A stretch of DNA of 64,000 nt from Lepidostoma basale (Eukaryota; Arthropoda; Insecta; Trichoptera; Lepidostomatidae). This document shows positions 30,185 to 42,545 of the stretch, one piece after another. The stretch spans positions 620,001-684,000 of the forward strand of contig JAHDVF020000673.1 in assembly GCA_022606425.2 (NCBI GenBank), read 5' to 3'. The notes beneath the pieces are model-generated. The model had not been told where the DNA came from, made no database searches, and was given only the letters and a program-made list of their open reading frames with translations. Position 1 is the first letter of the stretch, and each line of letters begins with the position of its first letter. The translations under genes were made by a program, and so were the position numbers.

Positions 30185-30838
30185 AAAGTAGAGGTAGGTC
30201 GGGGAAAACGTGACACGAACAAAATATGTGATTCCTAAAAGGCGACTACGTTCAAGGCAGAAACAATTAAATAACAATAAATGTGTTAACTTGTCTGGAG
30301 AGAATGTCACAGAGAATGAAGAATCTAAGAGAGAATGTATTGTAGAAGTGCTATGTCTGGTCTGTATTACTCTATGGCTCTATGAGACTTGGACCCTGAA
30401 AGTGCACAGTATGAACCGGCAGATGTGGTTGCACAGGAGAATGCTTCGCATACCGTGGACAGATTTCGTCAGCAATTTGGAGGTTTTGAGGAGAGCCAAT
30501 TATAATAGACAACTTCTAAAGGACGTTTAGGTCCGTAAGATTTCTGGGTCACATTCTGCGGGGAGATAAATAAAGTTTGCTTCGACTAATACTGATGGGG
30601 AAAATTGAGGGGCAGCGTGGTCCTAGTAGAAGGCAAACGTCTTGGCTGTGCAACATAAAAGACTGGACCGGGATGAGACATGTGGGGGAGCTGTGCCGGG
30701 TTGCGCAAGATAGAGAAGCCTTCGCCGGAGTGATTGCCAACGTCAGGGCATACGGCACGAGAAGAAGAAGTGTAAATTTGAGAAACTGCCTCTGCCTACC
30801 CCTTTGAATAAATGGCGCGTTGGTTAGTTAGTTAGTTA
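30185..30838 (+). pseudogene. TTAG-LINE fragments around another LINE
   Basis: 30185-30230 (gaggtaggtcggggaaaacg) and 30780-30838 (actgcctctgcctacccct, then (TTAG)n at 30822-30838) flank a different LINE 3' end. They look like one TTAG-LINE interrupted and partly deleted. Confidence 0.5.
30330..30772 (+). pseudogene. GAA-LINE 3' end
   Basis: ETWTLKVHSMNRQMWLHRRM, then LRIPWTDFVSNLEVLRRA, KIEGQRGPSRRQTSWLCNIK, RVAQDREAFAGVIANVR and a gagaagaagaagtg tail. A clear LINE pol C-terminus with one stop and a frameshift near 30530. Confidence 0.72.
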
Positions 30839-30839
30839 G

Positions 30840-33580
30840 ACAAAAATTCTAATAACGCTCGTTTATCCTTTCATAAAACTTTTAATACGGGGTTAAAGCA
30901 ATTTATAAGATGGAATATTAATAGCAAAATTTCAAAGAACTCATTTTGGGAAACGTTTCAAAGTAATTATTGAATTAACATTTTCATTGGAGGCTCGACG
31001 TTTCAGAGGAACTATTATGTGGGACGTATTATTCAAATACGCTTGAAAACGGATACAACGGTAAATGTCAGAACAGAAAAATAATATATATAAAAAAATA
31101 ACTCAAGGATGACTTATACTTAATGTTTAAAAAACGTATAATCTAGAGACAATAAAAATGCATAAAACGGTTGTTTCGTAAAATGAATAACAATAAAAAA
31201 GCGATATAACTTTATTGATCAATCGCGCTCGAGTACGAATACAGCTAATACGTTTATACTCGTATTCGCGGAAAACCGATGCTATGCCATATGCGCGTAA
31301 ACGCGCGAAAAATCCCGTCCACGGTATATCAGTCATAGAAAATTAGCGCGTATACACGCTGTACTTTAACACTCGATATCAAGCCAAGTTTGGCTCTTTT
31401 AAATGATCTAAAATTTTAAACGCACAGTGAAATATTTTGGTATCATGGTGAAATATGACAACACGACATATTTTCAAGAATTATCATCATTATACTGATA
31501 ACAAAAAGACGTTCGTTGAACAATCAAAATACGGTTGATGTTTTTAAATTTGTGTTGTTTTTGTGTACTATTAACATAATTATTTTATGTACAATGACTT
31601 TTTATTAAATAAAATATAACAAAATTAAGATCGCGTCTTTCATTGATAAGTTATGTGCCAACCCTGACATCTTGTAAAAAAATGATTTGATTTATTATAT
31701 GTAAATGATAGCATAAATGGCTCACTGAGTATTTATTTGGTAAGTCGTACTGTATAGTCTTAAAATATTTCCAAAGAAGATGTATTTATTAGGTTTTTAT
31801 TTTTTAACGAAATTTTCGGCCCACCGGGTCCCGCCATATGAATACATCCCGGCATTTAAAAGGTTAATACGACACGGCACACATTTTTTCACAAATACCC
31901 AGACGGAAAAAGTTTAAAGAACAACGCGAATAGCGAGCCCACGACCACAGAGCAGGTACGCTTATCCGCCGATGCTTTGCGTTCTCAAATAACTCCACCT
32001 GAAATTTAGATGCCGAAAACTTTTCGAAACCTCCTGTAAATTTTTCAAGAGTAGGATACGATTCTGTTCGCGGAACCTTTGGCCGGGCAAGACGAGACGG
32101 AGAGAAAATATCCCAAGGCACGAGATGCCGCGGGAGGCGGAGGCTGCCCCTTTCGTTCGCCGAAATACGGACCACTTAACAGAGACTCTCGAAATTGTGC
32201 TCCAGGTAATATAGAAACACAGCTGATAGATACAAAATGTGACCTGATAAAACGTATTTTGCATTTTCGTATACATCTTTTCACTACTCAAAATAAAAAG
32301 CTTCTTAGATCAAAAGTGCTCGTTACTTTGTACTGCAAAAAATATACATAAAAATAATGAGAACATACTTTTTTACTACATAGCTAAAATTTCTAAGTAT
32401 ACAGATAGCAAGGAGTTGCTTTGTTTGGGATGAGCCTATATAGAAAGGCTTAACGAAGTGTAGACTGAAGCGGCTATCAACTTGGTACCTGTGGGTAATT
32501 AAAAAGAGATTTTTCGGAGCCCATTTTCCCAGAAGATAGATGAAAAATTCATTAAACATGTTCCGATTTAGCAACGCCATTAAATACCTCCATTCGCGCG
32601 GAAATTTTAGCTTTGCTTCACTTCACAAAAGGCAAAAATTAAAAGTATATACAACAGGAAAATGGTGATCATAACGCTCACAAAGGAGGATTATAAAAAT
32701 GTGTACACCATTGTTGGCATCAATCTTGCTCATAATAGTGTACAGGAACTAGCTTTTCGTTAGTTAGAAACAATACAAAATGCTAAAAGGTAAACGAAAA
32801 CATTTCTGTCCAACATTAAAGGCAACGGAAAAAAAGAACTTATAAAATAACGAAGACATTTATTTGGATTTCTTACTTAAAATTTCAAATAAATTGATAA
32901 AAAACAGTAACTAAACATGCAAAACAAAAAAAAAATTGTTTTACAAAAAAAAAAACATAAAACTGAAATTAAAAATGTAACAAAATTAAGATTTTTAACT
33001 ATTTCTTTCATAGTTTTTTTTTTAAATCTTACAAAATCATAAAAAACAATAGATATACCTACTTTATAAACTATTAAAATTGTCAACGTTTGTTAAATTA
33101 TCAAATTCAATGAGATTTAAGTAAAAGCAAGGGTTGAAATAAACGTTCTTTCGAGTTTAAAGAGCTTAGGACAAAATTAATTCTTGGGTTTAACTACAAT
33201 ATAAAATATTAGGAATATAGTATTTAGACAATAAGTGGAAGATAATTCGAAAGGATCGCTGGGATGAAAAGGTACGGATTAAACAAGAAGGAAGAGAGAG
33301 AGAGAGAGCTGAAAGGATTTTAGCAAGGACTAGATTAAATCGTAAACTCGAGCGCCGTAATGATGGACTATCTGACCATGAAAGGACGATCAATATTTTA
33401 TCTTAAAAACTATCTAACCCAATTATTTTAATCTCTAAACTACATATTAAATTCCACTGTGCTTTACTCTACAAGTTTATCAAAAAATAAATAATTATTG
33501 TAACATTAACAATACAATTCATAACACTTGTGCACTTGACTTCACCACTTAATTTAAACATTTTTTTTATTAAATAAAAC
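30840..33580. other. Unique A+T-rich DNA
   Basis: 2.7 kb largely free of recognised repeats. 32060-32210 is GC-richer (gccgcgggaggcggaggct) with overlapping frames on both strands but no motif. (GA)n at 33293-33308. No gene supported. Confidence 0.35.
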
Positions 33581-33584
33581 ATCG

Positions 33585-33660
33585 TTTTTCCACTTTTGAG
33601 TTTACTTTTCTCGGCATGTTTCGAAGGCTTTACCCCTTTATTTATTCGTCAGTGTTACAA
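33585..33660 (-). repeat. HH5 remnant
   Basis: cacttttgagtttacttttc, cggcatgtttcgaaggcttt and acccctttatttattcg. Helix III is GCATGT and the CTGANGA side is lost. Confidence 0.4.
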
Positions 33661-33709
33661 AAACAAAATGCTTAATTGGATAAAACAAAATTAAGTGATG
33701 TAAAAATAC

Positions 33710-33930
33710 AGTACACAGGAGATAGAACGCTTGGCTCCTGATCCAGGGGACATGGGTTCAAGCCTAGACATGACCAGATTCCTTCTTCATTATAATGAGC
33801 TATTTTCGGCGCACATTGAAGATTGTAAAATAAGTTCTAATATCATTGATCTAAATCCTTGATGTTAGTCTTTTTTTTTTAAATGCCACATCACAAATTA
33901 AGTGCTTCATACGAAATTATATAATGGCTT
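33710..33930 (+). mobile_element. Possible second tRNA-derived SINE plus R2
   Basis: aggagatagaacgcttggct and then GGGTTCAAGCC resemble a D-arm/box A and a box B 35-40 nt apart, as in a tRNA-like head. The body runs to about 33870. R2 (ccacatcacaaattaagtgc) follows on the minus strand at 33885-33918. A single copy, so the call is tentative. Confidence 0.4.
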
Positions 33931-33934
33931 AGTT

Positions 33935-34720
33935 CCAAGGATATCCGTTGTTTTTTTTTTTTTTTACTTTTTAAGATGAAGATATTCATCAATTGTTACA
34001 GCGAATACGAATTCAATGACAACTTACATTATAAAATTACTTATCAAAAACATTCCAAATCCATGTGCTGTTTATCTAGACATACGTACAAATAATACTC
34101 TCTTAACAGCGTTCATCATATTTTCTTTGATTGGCACTCCAATTTGTACTGCTATATTTGCTTAATCAATAGGTTTACATTAGCGCTGACGACTTTGAGC
34201 CTAAAAAATATCCTTTGAAAACACAAAATATCCGTAATGGCTTCAAATTGAGACCCTGGGGGATTATTTAATAATATGGTGAATAAATAAAAACATTTTC
34301 GTCAAATTTACATAGCAAGGAGAATCTAAGGCATTCTTTACGTTTTCAAGCTAAGTTATTATTCAATTGATGGTCGGAAATGCCAAGGTAAAATCAGTGA
34401 TTTAAGGACGCAATTTGAACACTTTGAAAATCGTTACGTATTACATAACAAAGGTAGGTTAGGTAAATAAATTACTATAATTTTATACAACTTATAGCGT
34501 CAACACACAGTGTTGTAACGATTTGTCATAAACTTGAGGCATTAACACTGTGGCAATCCTTAAAACTGAATGAAATAGGAGATCGATGTCTTTCATTTTA
34601 GTGAAAGTACGTTCAGAAGACATGATTATGGAAAGTATATTGTCTTCCTAGTGTCGAACCATCTCTCAAGCGTTCTTGGTATTATGTTGTATGTACTAGT
34701 ATATAATATTTTACGTGTAA
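33935..34720. other. No feature seen
   Basis: Poly(T) run at 33950-33966, otherwise unique A+T-rich DNA. Confidence 0.35.
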
Positions 34721-34721
34721 T

Positions 34722-35005
34722 CTATAGATGCCTTAAACATTTATGCTGTTCGTAATGTCTTTTTGAGTAAATAAACCGATTTGATTTGAAAACTTATATC
34801 ATCTAAATGGCGCAGTAGAAAATGCTCCATTTTAAGAACTAGTTAAAAATTAACATATTTAATATGAGGGCTGCACCTGACGCAGTCGATCACCATTTAC
34901 ATCAGGATATGATAACTTTTAAAAGGTCTATTTGAGTCTAGATCTAAATTCCAATGGATTCTCAATGCCTGTCAGACATCTGTCAGATCATTTAAACAAC
35001 AACAA
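34722..35005. repeat. LINE tail (+) against CR1-like tail (-)
   Basis: 34722-34791 is the LINE tail also found at 1-60 (gatgccttaaaca, aatgtctttttgagtaaata). 34800-35005 on the minus strand matches the CR1-like 3' end at 217-476 (gaactagttaaaaat, gagggctgcacctgacgcag). Confidence 0.5.
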
Positions 35006-35027
35006 TTTTATAATATTTTTAAAAATG

Positions 35028-35080
35028 TATCTTTACTGAAGAAGGACTGTTTGTCCGAAACATGTCTATATAATTTAATG
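35028..35080 (+). ncRNA. HH6-like hammerhead motif, core intact
   Basis: CTGAAGA (35036-35042), helix II GGAC-TGTTT-GTCC, GAAAC (35057-35061), palindromic ACATGT (35060-35065), C, then TATA opposite TTTA (three of four pairs). All invariant core residues are present, with the extra A before helix II. Helix I is weak. Confidence 0.5.
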
Positions 35081-35084
35081 TTTT

Positions 35085-35560
35085 AATATAAGTGTTGTAT
35101 ATACAAAGCGTATAAAAAAGAAAAATAGAAATAAACCATCATAAAAACACAAAGTATGGCGTATAAAGAAGAGATTCTCAATGCACTTAAGAACTGCAGG
35201 AAAATCGTTCTAGGTTGAAAGGCCGGCTACCGCGAAAGCTCAGTGGATAAAATTTGTGCTTGTTGTAATTGTTTCCTTTAAAGGGTGCAATAAGCATTCA
35301 CTCCATGTGATACAAATATTTTAAAATATATTTCTGACCCAAAATCCTGAAAGAAGAACCCTCGCCTACTCACAAGCAAAAAAGAAATCAATTATATATT
35401 ATACAATACCATTATGTTATATTTGTCCCTTGAATTGCATTATTTAAATTGTACATGTTACATTTTTTGGTACAAGCGTTCTGTTTAAAATATTGTTGGT
35501 TAGTTTACATCATTCTCCCCTTTGAAAAAAAAACAGTATTTTTCAGGGCGATAAAATAAC
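35085..35560. other. Mostly unassigned
   Basis: 35170-35220 is a scrap of the CR1-like tail (gattctcaatgcacttaag). The rest shows no feature. Confidence 0.35.
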
Positions 35561-35565
35561 TTTTA

Positions 35566-35632
35566 TATTGCCCTGATGAAGCATGTACGAGTGAAACTAG
35601 TTGGCATTAATTATAATAACCATATGGTGGTC
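35566..35632 (+). ncRNA. HH7 hammerhead-like motif, best helix I
   Basis: TGCC (35569-35572), CTGATGA (35573-35579), a loose hairpin GC..GT, GAAAC (35593-35597), palindromic ACTAGT (35596-35601), T, then GGCA (35603-35606), fully complementary to TGCC. Every invariant core base and a perfect 4-bp helix I are present. The downstream segment (attaattataataacca) is shared with 4795-4842. Helix II is the weak point. Confidence 0.55.
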
Positions 35633-35639
35633 AAAAGTT

Positions 35640-36360
35640 TAGCTTAAAATTGTTAGCACTTACAAACGTTTCACAAAGAAAACATAATAAATATTATATT
35701 TTATAATACGCTAAAGATAAAATATGATTATCAGGAGAAATAATCCCTAATAAAGCCTACGGGCCACTGGCATGCCTCAAGGACAGGCGTCGCACTGAAT
35801 ATACTTTAGCTTTTCTTAGATTAATAAGAAATGAGGCACTAATATAAACCTTTCACTCTCCGGGGAAGGAGCTAACGCTGTCAGGAATGGGAATTCAATC
35901 GTTCTAATTAATATGAATGAACGTTAATTAACGATCGGGAGAAGTAAATAAACACGGGAGAATACATCGCACACACCACACATCATTTAATGCTACCGGC
36001 AGCTCTGGGTTACTTTCATTGCTCAGGGGATGCATCGTTACATATAAAGGGGGTATTTTATAATAGTCTAGAATTTTGAAATAAATTCTTGCATATTCTT
36101 TAAGATTAGGTTAGGCTATGAAGCCTGCGTTCTACCAGTTGGTACTTATCGCACTCTTAATAGTAAACTGACCGGTTATGGTTTAGGTCATTAGACAGAG
36201 GCTTGTGTTAACTCTATCCATCTATTTTTCACAATGTTAACGCTATCTATTCGTACGTACGATAATCGTTCATAATGTTAACGCTATCCATTCGTACATG
36301 TTTTTCGACTGTTTTTGTTAAAACACCGACTCATGTCAGATTGAGCAAAACTTGCTTTTT
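35640..36360. other. Unique DNA, short direct repeat
   Basis: 'aatgttaacgctatc.attcgtac' occurs twice (36234 and 36279). No gene. Confidence 0.35.
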
Positions 36361-36369
36361 TCAGTTAAG

Positions 36370-36812
36370 CCAGTGTTCTATTAAGCGTGCGTTATGGTCT
36401 TGAAACTGTTACATTGTCCAAACAAAGTGCCGAGAAACTACGAGTGACCCAAAGAGCCATGGAAAGAGCCATGTTAGGAATCCTAAGAGAGAGAGTCAGA
36501 AACGATACGGTGAGAGAAAAAACAAAGATCACTGACATCATCCACCGGATGGCGACTCTACAATGGCAATGGGCAGGTCACGTAGCCAGAAGCTCAGATG
36601 AAAAGTGGACAAGAAGACTGGTGACTTGGAGACCGTGGACGGCAAAGAGAAGTGCAGGGCAACCGCAACTACGGTGGAAGGTTGATCTGAACAGACACGT
36701 CGGAATAACCTGGATGCAGTGTGCACAGGACAGAGTGACATGGAAGCGAATGGAGGAGGTCTTTGTCCAGGAGTGGACGGGAATAGGCTGAGGAAGAAGA
36801 AGAAGAAGGTTA
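36370..36812 (+). pseudogene. GAA-LINE 3' end, open frame
   Basis: Open from 36387 to 36791: RYGLETVTLSKQSAEKLRVT, QRAMERAMLGI, WQWAGHVARSSD, RPWTAKRSAGQPQLRW and CAQDRVTWKRMEEVFVQ. The C-terminal third of a LINE pol, followed by aggaagaagaagaagaag. No break in 134 codons, so a young insertion. Confidence 0.8.
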
Positions 36813-37084
36813 GGTTAGAGAATTTAAGAATAAATTCTAAAAAGGAAATTTTTCAATTTCAATAATTTACGGAGTTATAGCTATTTTAATGACGCAGCAA
36901 CTCGTCACGCCAGAGCAGTGCCTCCAAGAAAGCTAGAACTGGTCGTAAAATAAGAACGAGCTTCAACAAATACATATTTTGAAGTAGAAGAATGCATTCT
37001 CTATGAATCAGGAATCGTCGATTAAGTATAACATACCATTCTATGACTTATTGCTGCGGTTGCCTGAAACTTTTGAAAAATATT

Positions 37085-37390
37085 TAAACTAAATTAATTA
37101 AACTTCTAGAAAACGGACGTTTTCATACGTAATAATTATAAAAAAAAACTGTGTTTTAAATGAAAGCATCTAATAATGTTGAAATGTTTCGGCCAAAACA
37201 GTTGGAGACCATGGGAAAATAGGCGAAGTGTCGGAAGGCCACCGATGAGATGGACCGATGATATTGTCAAAAGGGTTGGAAAATCTTGGATACAAAGGGG
37301 GCAGGATAGAGACGAGTGGAGGAAAATGAGAAGAGGCCTATATCCAGCAGTGGAGGGAAGAATGCTAGTAAAGAAGAAGAAAAATAATGG
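37085..37390 (+). pseudogene. HH1 arm then GAA-LINE 3' end
   Basis: 37085-37135 is a right HH1 arm (cttctagaaaacggacg). 37150-37195 contains the HH2-type end atgtttcggccaaaaca. 37196-37385 reads RPWENRRSVGRPPMRWTDDI, then RDRDEWRKMRRGLYPAVEG and agtaaagaagaagaaaa, a LINE pol C-terminus. Confidence 0.6.
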
Positions 37391-37399
37391 ATTATCATT

Positions 37400-38180
37400 T
37401 TTTTTAATTTGTAATTTTGTTTTGTTAAGTTCTGGTCTCAATTAAAAAACAGTGAAACGAATGCATTCATTTGTTTAAATTTCGAGCCAATGTTTCTATT
37501 AAATATAAACAAGGATTTCGCAGTCACATCACAGCCTTGATAAAACATTTCTTTATAAATATGGGTGATTTATCGATTAGCCTTGAATAATGGTTCAGGA
37601 GCGCAATACAATAGATGTTGTTTGTTATAAACGAATAAACTAAACATTAATTATAATAAACGCCAAGATAAAGTTGTTTATAACTCAATTAAAAAACATA
37701 CAGCAAATTGTTAAATTGCTTCGTTAGCTACATACCTAAATTTAAAATATAAATAAACTTGATATTCATGAAAGAATTTACGATATTACTGAGGGTAAAT
37801 ATGGGCGGTTTTCAAAGGTTTTGCGATATTAAACGCGGGAAATTGGGAAATTACAAAGTATTACCAAGACCCACGGCAATATCAAAATGTTATAATAAAA
37901 TCAAAGGAACCAATGTGAATACATAATGTCGCCATTTTATTTATAGTGTTCGTTTTCAATGCTTTCTGCATGTGAGCTCAACACAACACTCACAATAAAC
38001 GTGTATTTGCATACCGGTTGTGGAAAGGTAAAAAGGTTTATGTTCAAAATACATATGGTGGATACTGTGCAATTGTAAAATGGTTTAATTATTAAAAAAA
38101 AAACAATAAATAAGTAATTTTTGATAAACTTAAGGCGTTATGTGGAATTCCATAATGACGAATTTTTATGAATTAAAACA
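37400..38180. other. No feature seen
   Basis: Unique A+T-rich sequence. Confidence 0.35.
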
Positions 38181-38184
38181 CTGT

Positions 38185-38375
38185 TTTTTCCACTTTTGAG
38201 TTTATTTTTCTCGACATGTTTCGAAGGCTTACACCTTCATCATCCGGAGAACGAAATAAACCGTATCGTTCTCTTTACTATATCGTTCTCCTCATTACTA
38301 TATCACTGTTTTTTCCACATTTGAGTTTATTTTTCTCGACATGTTTCGAAGGCTTACACCTTCATACTTTATGCA
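38185..38375 (-). ncRNA. HH5 hammerhead-like motif, two direct copies
   Basis: ACATGT at 38214-38219 and 38339-38344, 125 bp apart. First copy in reverse complement: GGATGATGA, AGGTGTAAGCCTTC hairpin, GAAAC, ACATGT, C, GAGAAAAATAAACTC; C3 is replaced by A. The second copy keeps GAAAC and ACATGT but loses the first box. A tandem arrangement, unlike the usual inverted pairs. Confidence 0.45.
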
Positions 38376-38384
38376 ATACAACAT

Positions 38385-38505
38385 TCCCCATTCCATATTT
38401 CTTACGACCACCATGTCTGACAAATTTTTAGAAGTTGTATATATATTAATATGTAACACCAAACTCTACATGTTAGTTTCAATCCACACACTAGCGTCAT
38501 CTATG
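38385..38505 (-). repeat. Unclassified repeat R1, partial
   Basis: Reverse complement of the R1 segments at 7954 and 46946 (acaacattccccattcc, cttacgaccaccatgtctga, actagcgtcatctatg). Confidence 0.55.
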
Positions 38506-38509
38506 AAGA

Positions 38510-39520
38510 TTGGATTTTAAGCACACATAACCGCACACACACCAATAAGCTACCAAAGGTGATTTGGTAGGTTTTTGGTTTGCGCGGGGATTGATTACCT
38601 AGATTTAGGAGTTTTGATTCAAATTTTCTTACGCAAGCCGAGCTTCTAGGCTTTTATGGGAGTACCGCCACTGGTATTAACTACAGTGTACATTAAAATA
38701 TCAACCTGTTTTTCTCGGGTAATTATAATAATAATATGAGTAATTAAAACGTATTTCAACGTTTCCTGCACATATTTTTTTAAATTCAAAAAGAAAAGGA
38801 CGTTAATCCATAATAACACAATTATAAACAACAAGTAATGTTGGCTTATTAATAACATATATTAAAATTTTATTCGGATATATCACATTACCACCTTCAC
38901 GTGAAACGTATTATTATAAAACATAAATTAGAATCCATCTCCCCGGGCAAAGATCTGTCTTGAGAAAAAAAATACATATTTGCGCAGCTCTGTGTGATAT
39001 CACACAGTTCTTATTTTCGTAACATTATAAAAGAGCAGTTTGTGTTTTGATATTCAAAATAAGCAAGTATTGAATGATTAGAAAATTATAATATTAACAT
39101 TTTGCATGCGGGTGCTTCGGGGCGCATTGTACTTTGTTGAATTTAACAAAAATGTTTATGTGGTATAATTCTAAAATACACTTTCATTTGTAGACAACTA
39201 TTTTTTCAATAAAAAAAAAATTAATACCATATCAACAACCCATTTATCTCGCTATTTAAAAAAAAAGTTATATTACTTGTTCATATTCGTATGTGTTATC
39301 TGTATAAAAAAATTCACTAAGTTTGTGTCATGAAGTAAACCCTTATAAACAAATTGTATTTGTAAACATATTCTATATCCTGGTCCCTACAGAACAAAAG
39401 ACAATAAAAGGTAGTTTATTTTTTATATAGCAACGAATAAACTTTTTTTGAACACCCTTTTTAATTTGTTTCCCAAACACATTAGGATTTTGAACAACGA
39501 TGTAAAACTCAGTAAAGTGA
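38510..39520. other. Unique DNA with a small palindrome
   Basis: CTGTGTGATATCACACAG (near 38990) is a perfect 18-bp palindrome. No gene. Confidence 0.35.
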
Positions 39521-39524
39521 ATTA

Positions 39525-39780
39525 TTAATATGGATGAAAACGTATGTTTTCTTTTATTACATTTTGTGGAAATGACATGTTTCGCCTTGCTTAAGTATTA
39601 TCCAATGTAACGAGAATCAAACGCAAATGAGATTGGATTACGAATTTGATTTAAGTTACCATTTTATTATCGATTGTTAATACTATTTTATGGGAATGAC
39701 ATGTTTCGATAATGCCTGACCAAACCGAAAAATGCCATTTCCATACAATATAATAAAACTTCTAGATTATCTCAAACACA
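39525..39780. repeat. HH1 repeat, rearranged
   Basis: Two minus halves (gaaatgacatgtttcgcc and gggaatgacatgtttcga), one plus half with AAACCGAAAAATGCC, and a right arm cttctaga. The outer sequence gatgtaaaactcagt precedes it. Confidence 0.5.
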
Positions 39781-39989
39781 AAAATCACATTATTTAGAAT
39801 CATTCCAAGAATAAGCCACCCTAATAATTGCTTTTTAATTATAAAATAAACAAATTAACCCAACATTTATATTATATAGAATAATTTGAACTACAACTTC
39901 ATAACAGTAATACATTATTTAGAATCAGGAAAAAATATGTTTAACCCCCACCACTACCATTTATTATATAAACCAAATAAATTTTGATG

Positions 39990-40145
39990 TAGGTACCAGA
40001 CGATGGCAGCAAGCTGCCGAAACCAGCCAACATAAACACAAGTTGGAGCAAACTAAATACATAATAATAAAGAAATTTTGTATCAACATTTTATTATTTT
40101 CATTATTCTAGAACAGACGTTTTCTTTCGTATTAATTGAACCAAA
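39990..40145 (+). repeat. HH4 motif and HH1 arm
   Basis: 40002-40030: gatGGCAGCAAGCTGCC, GAAAC, CAGCC (helix III lost). 40105-40140: an HH1 right arm (tctagaacagacgttttct). Confidence 0.4.
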
Positions 40146-40149
40146 CTAA

Positions 40150-40900
40150 CCGTTTCGTTAGAAATACAAAAATATATTATACCATTCATACCCACAGCAT
40201 ATACATGTATACCCACAGCAAATACATGTATGTATTTGATATTATAACTATGGTCATGAGCTAAATTAGAAATGTATAAATATTTCCGAAAAATTGAAAC
40301 CGTGGAATTTTTTGCATAAATCAAACGTAACTATCAAACTCGACAACTATTTCAGTAAGCCCAGTTTTTCCTACCCATTTAAGTTAATAAGTATCACTTT
40401 GAAAATTACCCAAGTTTTACTCTTAATTTATGAGTTTAGTTATGTAAGTAATGTTATTTCAGGCGTCCATTAAAAAGTTTTTTTTATATAAATATTTTTT
40501 TTAAGCTTTCGACAACATATATTTCATCCTATGACATTTAAAAACATTTTAACGGTGTAAAAATTATGCGGATACATCTAAAGGAAGTTTTAAGCAATGT
40601 TGAAAACATAAATACTACATATTATCATTTATTACGTATGTTTTTAAATTAGAAAGAACCTCGAATCAAAGCCACGCAAAGTAAAGTGAGGGCATTTTTA
40701 AGGGTACTTTCACGCGAAGTTTTGAGGATAAAAGTTTTTATGTTTTCATTGCAAAGGGTGAAAAATATTTTTATCTTCTATTAAAGTTAGATACTTCTGA
40801 AACACTATCAATCAAAAACTGATATTATGATGTGCGATGTACACACATATACATATGTAATACTGTATGTAGCAAGGTGAAACAATAAATTGAAAATATT
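40150..40900. other. No feature seen
   Basis: A+T-rich unique sequence. A short doublet 'tacccacagca.atacatgta' is at 40190-40230. Confidence 0.35.
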
Positions 40901-40904
40901 AACT

Positions 40905-41605
40905 AACAACAACAACAAACAATCACGCCGTTTCCCCGTAGGGGTAGGCAGAGAGAATGGACAGCCACACTACTCTATCCTGGCACACCTTTCTAGCTTC
41001 CTTCATATTCATACCCGCACGTTGATTCTTCCGACTTCTAACATGATCAACCTTTAAAATTTGATTAATTTGGTCATGCCATGTTTTCTTCGGCCTGCTT
41101 CGACTCCGTACTCCATTTACATCATTAACGTATACTTTAGTAACCATTCTTTTTCCATCGCAGCGATCCTTTCATATTTTGTTCATAATACCTTCTTCCG
41201 TTCTACATTCCTTTCTTATATCACCATCTGAGATTCTGTCATATATCGTTCTAGCACACATACGTCTTGGGGACCTCATCTCTACGGCATTTATTCTGCT
41301 CTCATCCTTTTTCTGCCAGTTCCATGCTTCGCTTCCATACATTAGGGTTGGGACCAGAACTCCATTGTTAACAACGTTTTCGCTTTCATTGATAAATTAT
41401 TATTTCCAATAACTATTTTTAAAGCTCCATTCACTTTGTTGCCCGCACCAACCCTAATTTCGACGTCACTATCCGTTCGCCCAACTGCTGTAAACATGCT
41501 GCCTAAATACACAAATTTACTCACCTGTTTCAAATTCTCTTCTTTCACACTTATGTTACAAACTGTCATTTGCTCTTCCCTTTCAAAAACCATATTAACA
41601 ATATT
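40905..41605 (-). pseudogene. TTAG-LINE 3' end, longest copy
   Basis: About 700 bp and the furthest 5' coverage in the window. On the minus strand: EEQMTVCNISVKEENLKQVS, KFVYLGSMFTAVGRTDSDVE and IRVGAGNKVNGALK (RT thumb region), then frame breaks, then RSRPKKTWHDQINQIL and AYPYGETA. The tail is altered to aac repeats. Confidence 0.78.
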
Positions 41606-41609
41606 TGCC

Positions 41610-42360
41610 TAATTCAAAAAATACATCAAATTACAAAATTCAAATTTCATATTGCGAATCAAGCAGGGACCTCTGCTTTAGGATGTCTTACTGATACAGA
41701 AAGGGATTATTTATGTAAAGAAAATATTTTTTTTCTTATGAATAATGTAAAAGGATAATAAATATACCCACACAAACTCGTGCGTGTTTTTTTTTTGTAG
41801 TTTTTTTTTCATCCCAAGAATCCGTAATATTGAAAATGTTCAACATCATACATATTTTAGTAGAAAAGGTAAACCTCCACAGTTTATTTAAAAACACTCT
41901 ATTGCCTGTTTTTAAAGAAACGTGTAGGTAAATATTATTGAAAAAAGAAAACTCGCGGTACGTAAAAATATTATTCGTACACCCATAATTCATAAGCTTT
42001 TCTTTGAACGGTCTTTAACGAAAAGCGTACGAAAAACGAAGTCATATTTTATATACCGAAAGGATTAGGTAAAATATCAAAAAAGCATTTTTATTTTCAA
42101 AAAGCTTTTCAAAGCTGTATAAGTTATAGGTGAAAGTGCTATAAAAAGATCCAGGGGCTTGATACAAAATGGTTTCGTTGAAATGATAGCGAACGTTTTA
42201 CATAATTGAATGGGCAAGAGAATAAGGGTGTCATGGGAGAAAAAAGCTTCTGGTGGCAAATTAGCTTGTGCACAGTTATGATTTCGGTCCGGACAATAAA
42301 ATGATAACATCTTAAAGGAACAAAAAGTTGTAAAAAAAGTCTAGTTTTAAATATCTAAAA
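41610..42360. other. No feature seen
   Basis: A+T-rich unique sequence without motif-bearing frames. Confidence 0.35.
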
Positions 42361-42545
42361 TAAAATAAAGGGTCATCCAATAAGGACGGGTCGATGTTGA
42401 CAGCCTGTGGCGGCCATGTTATTTTTGCGGCGTCTGTCAAATCTATTGTTTATTATTAAAAAATTTACATAATAAACAAATTAAACATTCGAATCATGAA
42501 GACGATAAGTCAGATTGAAAATCTCGCCCACCCAAAATTTCAAAA

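Noticed and set aside
35215..35270. A tRNA-like segment (gccggctaccgcgaaagctc)
   Set aside because: No convincing box B at the right distance and no repeat copy.
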